27,629 bases of DNA, from positions 1 through 27,629 of the forward strand of contig CAICTM010001525.1 in the NCBI GenBank assembly GCA_903772945.1, given 5' to 3'. The DNA is from Seminavis robusta. Taxonomy: Eukaryota > Bacillariophyta > Bacillariophyceae > Naviculales > Naviculaceae. The position numbers were made by a program, and so were the translations under genes. The notes beneath the pieces are model-generated. The model worked only from the letters and a program-made list of their open reading frames with translations. It was not told the origin of the DNA and did no database searches. Positions 18,701 to 27,629 of this stretch are shown one piece after another. The number at the start of each line of letters is the position of its first letter. Position 1 is the first letter of the stretch.

Positions 18701-21700
18701 CGGTCGCGCGTAAACAACAAGAAGATGGGGGCAGCGCGGCGAGCTCGTAACGCGGGTCCGATCACCAGCCGGCAACGGTTATTCGCGCCAAGCAGGAAGG
18801 CAACAGTCACTCGGAGGAGAGGTCGACTATCGAAACTCTTCTCACACCGCACAACGAATAATATGGGGATCGTCTAGGGAGCATGCCTCCTGGCGAGGGG
18901 CGGGGTGGTGGAGGTGTGGTATGATGCGGGGTTGACATGGACCCTTAACTGTGGTGTTCTTAGGCACGTGTGTTTGGTTCAGCGTCCCCCCTCCCCCTCA
19001 ACCGCAGAACGGGTGGATTGGCAAATCCGGGACTGGGCCAGTCAGGAGACACGACGCAGCTAGCGAGATCTAACTTTCGGCAACAAAGGATAGCAGGGAG
19101 TAAGGGAACAAAGAAACCAGGGCGCCGGGGGAGACGGAACCGGGATGACCAAGTAACTGAGAAGGGTCCATCCACAACCATCCAGGAGAAAGGAACGGCA
19201 GGTGGAATGACTGCAGCGGCACCGCGACAGCTACAGGGACACGACCAGTGCAACACCGCGAGTGGGACGGCGCCGGCGCAGTGGGGACACCGCGGGGATG
19301 AGTTGAACATGAGTCGTGGACAGCCGTCTGTGCGGCAAGATGGATGTGCAAGTAAACCAGCAGCAGAGGCCATAAGGCAGATCCCATACAAGGCAGGCGG
19401 GGGGCGGGCCAGCAGTGTGGGGCGTCGGACGAGGGACAGACCAAGTCTCTGCAAAGCCAGGCGGTGTAGCGGGGGTAAATGAGCGGGTTGTGGTCGTGAT
19501 CATGCGAAGCAAGTAAAGTCCATTGCCAGCAGATGTAGGGTGGCGGGACAGGGCACCATGGGGACCCACCATAGTCAGGCGCTGGGCGGAGCGAAGGGAA
19601 GCCGAGTCGGAACCGCGCGAAGGGCAATGGAACAAAGAGCTGGTGGATGCAAGCGCCGGTGGATAATAAGGAAACATCAAAGGGTCATGAAGTGAACAAC
19701 TCAGGCGTATACGTGGCCAGGCGAAGAGGGTGGCGAAGGGGGGAGAGAACAGGACGGGGAGAGCTGGACAGTGGAGTGTGCATAGGAACAGGAGGAAGCG
19801 TGATGACCAAGCGTGGAAGTGCGCGTCTGGGGGCAGGGGGTCGAGCGAGCGTGGAGGCCAGCCACGGCGGTGGAGATGGGTGGGGGTGCGGACCAAGGAG
19901 AATGGAGAAGATCCAGGTGGGCCTCGCCAAGCCGCAGGGAGGGGGGGGATCAGGTAGAGTAACACAGACAGTGTCGGGAGGGGGGGTGGAGAACTGCAGG
20001 CGAGCAAAAGCTGCATGGGGCAGCAGGTCAAAAGTAATGAGAAGTCTATTGCGGCGAGCTAGTGGCCATGCACCGTGAACATCGGGTGGGTCGCGAGCGT
20101 GGAGCTCCACGGGCGCGTTCGGGAGGCCGCGTCGGGGCGGGTGGGGCAAAATCGGACAGACACCGTGCATCCGTGCATGCAAATGAGGCAGTGGACCAAG
20201 ATGTAGCATGTGGCCAACAAAGCAAACGCTGCGCGCTTAGGAACGCCGTGCAACGCTGCCGTGAGTGCGGGGAAAGTGATAAGTGAAACGTTACTTGGTG
20301 TGTGGAGCGGGCGTCGGTGTGGGTGCAGGGGAGAGCAACGCAGCAACGCAAAAGCATTCAACCAACGGTATCAGAGTAGAGGAGGACTCCTGACCACAAT
20401 CAGTTTGCGGGACCAGACGGGAAGGACGGAGAAGGCGTGGCGGGAGACCGGGCAGACGAGTCACGTATGGCCTGGCTTGCAGGAAAGTGCTAAAGAGCCA
20501 AAAGGCTGACCACGTACTACGGGCACAGCCCAGCTGTCACCAATGCCACGACGAGTGGAAGCATGGGAGCAGAGCGTTTGGCTCGGGCGCTGCCCGTGGC
20601 AGTGAGTTATGAGACGAAAAGCACACGGGACAGGAGACTCACCGCATGGGCAGGCCTGCCTGGACGGCGCAGCGATCGGCCGCGGTGTACGGCCGGAGGG
20701 GAAAACCATATGTCTAGCGTCGCTATGGTCTTCCCATAAGAAATCAACAGAAAGCTAAGAAAAAACAACAAGGGCCAACCAGCGTGCGACCGAGGGACTG
20801 TAGACCCGAGCACTCACACCAATCCCGACCCGGAGCATGCAAAACGGGCCCCCAGGCGGTGGTATAGCGCAAAATAACTGTGCGTGCAACGAATCCGGGC
20901 ACTTGGGGTACACAAACGGATGCGTGTCACAGCCAACGTATTTATTGCCACGGCAGGACGGAGGAAATATAAACACTGATAGAGGCACTGTCCGGGCCAG
21001 CACAGGCCGACTCGTGTGCCAACTGGCGACAGCACAAACAAACAATTGGCAGGCGGCGAAAACGCGGGGGGGCTGACAGGCAACCAATAGCAGGGGTCTT
21101 CATCTGACTAAAATGCATGGCGTCAGGGTGAACAAGCTACAGCTTTAGTATCGAACGTACAACCACTCATCGGTCCAAGAGCACCTGCAAGAAATCACGG
21201 GATTGCAAGCGATGCAGCGTTGCGGACGAAGGGAAGACGAAGCAAAGAGGAGGACCAGTGGTGGTTTGGAAGTGTGGACCAGAGGGTGGGCAGCGTTGTC
21301 GGACGGCGGGTTCCATAGGGTGAAAAAGGGAAGCGGCTCTACAGGAAGAAATGCGTTGGCGTTAACGAGGGAAACTAGCGAGGAACGACACTCGACTGGC
21401 AGACAAAAAGAGGCGCCACACCAACACAAAAACCTGCCTGGTGCAAGCTCCAGCTCACGGTACAGACCAAGGTAAACCACCGGGATCTGAGGGGACCACG
21501 CGCGGAGTGCTACAAGGGGAACATCAGGCCGGCAGGCACGAAGGCCACCCGCCCGAGTGCCAAGGCAGGGGGACGCGAGATTCAGTCGCAAACATCCGCG
21601 AGCCAAGAGGTGCCCACATCAAGCGACAGCGCAACGTGTCGCGTCACTGTGTCTTACGCGAGGCGTCAAGAATCCTAGGTGACATCGTAGCGACAGTATT

Positions 21701-24700
21701 ACATGTGGCTGGCAAGTCAGGCACTCCGCAGCGACGTAACCTCGGCCATTCACATGTCAGTCCCAGTAGGGGATGGAAGTGCGGTCGGCAAGGGGAAAGC
21801 CCCCGACGTGCCCTGGGGCGGGGGGGGCAAGAGAGGACAAGAAAAACCGCCCCGTGCGTTGCGAGACACCAACGCACAAGAGACAGTAAGAAGTAAAAGC
21901 ACGGTCCGCGAGCATGTCCAGGTAGAATCCGTATCAGTAGGCCAAGCAGCAGGGGGAAGAATGTGGAGCAAGGGCTGTTCCATTAAAACCGACTACTGTA
22001 GCCACACAGTTCGCACACCGAATACCGGGCGTGAGCCCGACAAGCCACTGAGAACACGTGGCGAACGCGGTCGACTACAAGCACGCCGAGTGGCAGACTC
22101 TGGAAAGGGGGCCGCTGGTAATATCGGCCACGTGTGGGAATCACGAGCGGGTTACAGTACCGGCCCCGACCGACGGCCGGTGGAGTGAAGTGTTCGCGCA
22201 GGAGGGCTCACCCGTGTTAATCCAGTTGCACGCCGGCATCGCAAAGCAACAAGGAGGTCCAGACGACAGGGGCACCGAGCTGGATGAATGCAACAATGCA
22301 CTCGGGGTGTCTGTCCGGCTGCAGACCCGACTCTCCGGGAGCGTCATGACGGCGCGTCTACCATGAGTCAGCATCGCAGTACCAGGCACACGCCAACGCA
22401 GGCGAGAGTGCGCTACACAGGGTGACGCACGAATATAGCCACATGGGGGAATCAGGCGGAGTGAATGTGCAGGCGGCCACGGCATTAACGGCCCAGGGGG
22501 AAAATCGACGAGCGAGGAGAGCGAGCATTAGGGGCTGCGCCCCAGGAGAACTGTACGATCAGCAATCGATGGGGCAATAGGCGGGGTGGGAAGACGCAAG
22601 GCCGGCGCCGCAAGCACGCGTAGCTGGGGGGTGCGGGCAAGTGTGTGATGTGGTGTGCCGAGTAAGGCCGAACAGCTCGACAACATACGGTCAAGCACGA
22701 GTCGCGTGGATTGCCACGGCGGGCGCGGACCTCGAGACAAGCAGATGGTGCCCGCAGGGCCTGCGACGCGGTGCGGCTGGTTTTGAGATAGATCGGGCCG
22801 ATGTGTCGTTGGGGACTCCGGAACATGCAATCATCTTGGCAAGCTCCGAAGGTCACACAGAGGATTCCAAGTGGTTGCTGGTGTTTGAGGAACGGTTGAC
22901 CCATCACGGCAATTTGGCAGGAGTGCCCGATTCAGACTTGATTCGGGCTGACATAACGCGGGTGAAACAGCGCTTAGCGGAGCAGCGCGGACGGTCGGAT
23001 GTCCAGCACACGGGCGACTCCTGGGACATAACAACTCCAAAACGCACAGCTCGACACCGTGAACGTGAAGAGTCCTTGAGAGGGGTGGAAGCCTCGAAGT
23101 GCAACAGGTCCGCACACACAAGAGTACTGACGGTCGCAGAATCATAGGCAGCCTAAAGATGAGCGTAACTATGTAACCACAAAGAGTTCCCAGGGGAATA
23201 CTTGCGTAGGGAAACAGAGGTATTGGAACCATAATGGGAATGACGGTGAATTGAGATGGCAGAGGGAATAAGAAATTCCAGTTCCGGCTGCCGCTGTCGC
23301 CGGGGAAATGCAGTGGGCACAAGTGCAGTCGGGGGTCCGCCAGTCGGGAGGGACTGCTACATGCCGGATGTGTGCACGGTGACATTCCGGTGTCTGCTGA
23401 GTATTGCAGCGCAGGAGTCCACAGTACTCGGAAAGCATGCGCGGAGTCGAAGACCGCTATGGGAGGATATTTCCGGACCAGCGACGGCAGAGGGCGGTGG
23501 TATCACGGGGGTATGTTTGTGGCTGTGGGGCATGGGTGGAGGAAACCGGACTCGGCTGGGCCATCGCACGTACAACAACAGAGGCGTCTGGCACGTGCCG
23601 GCGGTGGAGACCGCCACCAGCCGGGGAGAAGAGGCCATGTGTGGAATGGGGAAACAGGATAAGGCATGAGGGCAGACCGAGTGAAGATCCCAGCCGTGAT
23701 ATATAACTGATAGCAGAGCCACCAGACGGGAAGCGCCAACGGAGAACCGTGCAGAAGTCGATACAGTAGATCGGCAGATAGCGACAAACAAAGGCGAGAA
23801 CAGGACAGGTGAAGACACATGGTGAGACGAGTTAGCAACGTCACTGGAAACGGACCAGAAGTCAAACGGAAATTCCAGGGACTGGAATACAAGCAGTCAG
23901 TACGGTCGGGTCGTCGTCTCACGCCATGACAGGAAGCCGGGTGAAGTGAAATCATGGACAATCCGGCAAGGGAAGGACAAAACATGGGCAATTGGCCCAC
24001 AGTGCACAACGCCCGAGGCATCGCGCGTGATGGGGGCGAGGATGGCTGGTGCCCCAACGGGAGCGCCAGGAGTAGAACCAGACGGCCAAATAGAGATATG
24101 AGCGCCTCAAGATATTACGCGCGGCCACATAACTTGGACGAACTCTGGAGGGCCGGCCGGGTGGGAATTGGAAGGAATCGCGTGCAATCCGCCAACAACT
24201 TCGGGAAGAGCATAGCATGAAGCTTCAAGGGAGAGCAGGTGATGCTAGTCCCGGTAGTCGCGCGTTAGCCAGTGGGAACCACAGACCAACAATCGATGAA
24301 CTAGAACCTGGAAAGAGGGCCACATTTAGACCAGCAAAGAGTTCCATGCGGGATCCATCTCCGGAATGAGTCAATTGCAGCCTGACGCCAAACATGGTGA
24401 GCAGTCCGTCCACCAGAAACGTCCCATGGCCAATTAGGAGACAAAAGAAGGGCCAACGAGAGGACAGCCAGTGCCCAAGCACAAGAGAGTAGAGCAAGTT
24501 GGGGGGACGCGACAAAATGCGGATGTGCTGGGTGGGGCGAGAGACCGTAAGGAACACCTCGAACACTCATGAACATGCGCTAGCAATGCCAAACAAAGCA
24601 GCCCGACAGGCTGGTCCCCGTGATCGCAAAGTAGGGCTGGTCGGTCGGCTGGCTGTCCTCAGCGGCAGGGGGAGGGGTGTGTGCGGCCGCGTGAGAGGAA

Positions 24701-25770
24701 GGGTCACCGGGTGCTGTGCCAAAAAACGCGCGGGGCAGCACGCGAGGAGAGATGTGCGTGTAGGCTGCCTGCAAGTGGATCGTGGATCGACGTGAAGGTG
24801 CTCCAAAGGCACAGATGGGGAGAACCGAGAGAGTACGGGAGCTGGACTGCCGAACAGGACGATAGGCCCGGAGGTGAAATTACAACCTGGCCCCGAAGGC
24901 CACGTGAAAGGAAGCGGAGTGGAGCCGCTCTCTAACAGCAATCCTCACAAGGAAGAGTGGGTGGAGGGGAATGCGGTCGGTCGTGTCCGGGGTGGGGGCA
25001 CGGAGTGGAGACCAACGCGGCAGCGGGGACAATGCCCCATGGTCATACAAAGACGCCGTAGGACAGGCATCGTACAGGAAGGATACTGGCCCTAGCCATG
25101 GAGTACGGAAGTGTGTGGAAGATGGTCTAGCGGGCGGAAAGTGTGAGGCATGGACGGGGGAGCCCACTACGGGGTCAAGTGGATGGCGAATTGGAGGAGG
25201 CTCGCAAGCGGGAGTTCTCAAAGATCAAGAGTCTGGAGGAAAGGGGAGGGAAGAGCGCTTTGGCTACTGGCTCGTCGAGGGTCCTAAATGCAGTCACTGA
25301 GACGCATAAGAGCCGTCCTGGTGCAGAATGGGCCACCACTGAGCCGCTGGCCGTGGCCACCGCCGAGCTGGTGCGGCATCGGACGATGTGGGTAAGATAA
25401 AGTGATGGGAGAGTGCGACGACCCCAGGACTGACCTCACAAGTCGCTGGTCACACTGTGATCCAACCCCAAATGTGCCTCGTACCCTGGCCCATGCCACC
25501 GATCGTCCCGTAGCGTGGTACTTGAGCCGGCATAAAGAAAGTGGACTTCTGGTAGTCACCGTGACTGGACACCCTGCGCTCTCTCAATGCCGGCGCAAGA
25601 TCCCGTCAAGAGCCGGCCATGCCGGACGCAAAGAGGAAATCCGGACCGTGCCTAGGGCCCCAGTTATTCGCCCCACCGAACCCGTGGGGAAAAAGGCACG
25701 CGTTCATCCAAAAGCAATGAGGAAGTCGCGACTCGGCCTCGGGATCTTATGTAGCGAAAGTTCTTCCTGA
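15755..25770. other. About 10 kb G-rich, T-poor tract without recognisable genes
   Basis: Plus-strand T is strongly depleted and G enriched. Hand counts of 60-base lines give G32 C11 A12 T5 (17041-17100), G30 C12 A10 T8 (19801-19860), and T5 (21841-21900). Stop codons need T on the plus strand and A on the minus strand, so frames stay open by chance on both strands; the longest is 386 codons on the minus strand at 16331-17491. None shows a domain, signal peptide, splice structure or family motif that I can recognise. Translations are simply rich in Gly/Arg (plus) or Pro/Ser/Leu (minus). It may be a degenerate repeat block or a contig-end artefact. See findings. Confidence 0.6.
17160..17620 (+). 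repeat. Possible noisy repeat, copy A (partner at about 19950-20330)
   Basis: CAGGCGAGCAAAAGC at about 17207 matches 15 of 15 bases with about 19997. Flanks (GGAGAA before, CATG..CAGCAG..AAAG after) and a downstream pair (AAAGCAAAC, then TTAC..GGTGTGTGG) occur in the same order, with spacing that drifts by tens of bases. This suggests two copies about 2.7-2.8 kb apart with many indels. In such a G-biased tract a chance 15-mer is not very unlikely, so the support is modest. Confidence 0.3.
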
Positions 25771-26110
25771 CTTTATAAATACCTTCTCATTGGCACTGCG
25801 ACATGTAAGTAGTCTCGCGGCAATTAATCGTAGGGTATTGATGCCGATAAAGGAGGTGGGATGTCGCTACGAGAGTGCGCTCCAATGCCGCAAATTTCAA
25901 CGACTGCAAGTGCACTGAGTGGAATGGTCTCGTGGAGGATTAACCACTCTATCAGTCTCGAAGCTTACGACAGAGGCAATGCCTAATGTGTATCACGACT
26001 CGAACACAAATCACATTCAACTGAATTACAATCGTAGCCTGCACGGTTTAATCAGGCGACATAACCTGTACCCTCGTGGTGTCACTCCATGCCGGTCAAA
26101 CCAGTAGAGA
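25771..26110. other. Transition zone, no gene
   Basis: Base composition returns to a balanced state between the G-rich tract and the A/T-rich tail. A short open frame (25919-26107) has no recognisable features. Confidence 0.5.
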
Positions 26111-27629
26111 TGGTACTCGGAGTGTTATTATGAATAAAATAGAGGTTAAGCGCTTACCTAATCTTATACTTCCCCACTTTACCTATTATATCCACCCAAT
26201 TACCTGAGCTCGCTTGAATTTGATCGAAGTGCCAATTTTCTATTCCCTTAATCTTTTATATTTCATTTCATACTCTTTTCCTCTTTTCCTATTTATCTCC
26301 CCTTCCACCTATCTATTAATTGTGAGAGTTTGAGCCTGGTTTACCTGTCAAATATAATGCTATCATCCTCTTACTACCTCTATTCCTATTACTCCCAGTT
26401 AATTCCATAATTATACTACAAATACATTTACAACTGCGTATGCGTAGAATGATGATAAGACTCCCCAACGACGGCCGAGCCGTGGGATATCACCATATCA
26501 CCATATCTGCCTCCACAAGATTCTTCAATGGCACCTGGGTCGTTCAACACACCATAAGCTATATATCGGTATTCCCAGATCTGAGGTAATAGAGCCACTA
26601 GTTTAAGTATCATCAGCGTCGTACTAGTGAGTACCACATATCAACTATCTAGAATTCCCTGTACAACTACGCCTCTATATGCATAGCTTGCCCTTTAATA
26701 GGCCTCTCGATCCGTTTACTAACACCAGAATCTCCTCCAGGTCCGGACCCAATGGCGCTCTGGATGCTCTAGTGCCGGAAATCTAAGCTTATTAGTCACT
26801 AATCTTTTATATCTTGCCATATATTTAGAACCAACAGAAATCTTGCTCGCTGTGCGCCGTAGTATTCACATGTATTAGCGATTTATATATGTTCCGATCA
26901 TGAGGTCCACCTGACGCGTGAGAAACAAGCTATAATCGAGTTATAATACAGATGAGAGGGAGCGGGGGATTTGCCTGTGGAGAAGGTGCGACAGAATCTC
27001 TACTAAGCCATCACAAACACGGCGTCCCAGTCGATATCGAAGTTGAAAAAATGGTCAGTGCGTGCTACACAAAGCAGCTCTGTTAAAGAGGTGAACCTAC
27101 CAAGTAGTTTATAAATTGATAAATCAATTTGGCGCGTATCGAGTAGGAAGAGCCATCTACCCTATCGCAAGATCACATTCCATGTGATAGGAAGAGAGTC
27201 AAGACACCCTAGTAATCTTGAGTCGTTTCAAACGACGAATTAGCAGTCCCGTGGCCCCGACTGAGTATCTCAAAGAATGGAGTGATGCTGTCCGAGATCT
27301 CCTAATGCAGTTATTTTCTTTTAAAAGTCTCTAACATAGCCCCTGGATAGAGCGTCACCGTCGACGCCGTCACGCCTTGGATAATCCGATCACTTATATT
27401 CACTCCTACTAAAATTTGTGAGCATGACATCACATTTATGATATTCTTTATTAACAAACTTTTCTTCCTATTTTATTACCCACTATTTTTATTCTTTAAC
27501 AATCAAATATATATATTAATGCTTTTTACTTTTATACACATTTCCATACATATTTAACTTTTAATCACACCAATCATTTTTCGATCTATATTTCTAGCTT
27601 ATCACATCTCTCTCTCTTCTTATTTTTTT
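26111..27629. other. A/T-rich, G-poor tail without genes
   Basis: G is scarce over long stretches (1 of 60 bases at 27481-27540; 4 of 60 at 26221-26280). C/T and A/T runs dominate at both ends of this tail, with a more balanced part between about 26700 and 27400. An 8-bp repeat (ATATCACC, about 2.6 copies) lies near 26487-26507. No open frame of note, no tRNA and no rRNA recognised. Confidence 0.55.

Noticed and set aside
19231..20031. 266-codon open frame on the minus strand
   Set aside because: Same compositional artefact: low-complexity Pro/Ser/Leu translation, several rival overlapping frames, no motif.

Overview
The window reads as nuclear DNA of a eukaryotic alga, most likely a pennate diatom. 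This is an inference from gene content and style: short GT-AG introns (70-110 nt, one of 243 nt), class C GPCRs of the GABA-B type, a GT10 fucosyltransferase, a CRAL-TRIO-like protein, a plant-type M50B-like peptidase, ankyrin repeats of the 'HLEVLKWARENGCPW' type, and a protein with a plastid-import-like leader that has Phe after the signal-peptide cleavage site. I see no operons, ribosome binding sites, CRISPR arrays or phage genes.

Layout. 1-4845: two head-to-head GABA-B-type receptor genes share a 509-bp intergenic region. The minus-strand copy runs off the left edge. The plus-strand copy is complete in seven exons (826 aa). 5579-6742 (-): alpha-1,3-fucosyltransferase-like GT10 enzyme. 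7144-8052 (+): probable CRAL-TRIO/Sec14-like lipid-binding protein. 8219-8771 (-): possible spliced or broken membrane-protein gene. 9118-9720 (+): small two-exon protein of unknown function. 9914-10414: coding-like scraps. 10688-11698 (-): aldo/keto reductase. 12543-13453 (-): three-exon M50B-like integral-membrane peptidase. 13979-14296 (-): decayed ankyrin-repeat pseudogene. 14666-15754 (+): secreted or plastid-targeted, largely disordered protein with one SAP-like helix pair and six copies of a short acidic-proline motif.

At about 15.75 kb the character of the DNA changes abruptly. From there to about 25.77 kb the plus strand is very G-rich and T-poor. Frames are open on both strands only because stop codons are rare, and I recognise no gene. 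After about 26.1 kb the bias turns to A/T-rich and G-poor up to the window end, again with no gene. The likeliest explanations are an uncorrected long-read or chimeric contig tail, or a highly degenerate repeat/heterochromatin block. I cannot tell these apart from sequence alone.

The genes do not form an obvious pathway. The two points most worth following up are the divergent receptor pair, which could encode co-expressed or partner subunits, and the repeat-motif protein at 14666, whose design (leader, disordered chain, regularly spaced short motifs) recalls organellar scaffold or linker proteins.
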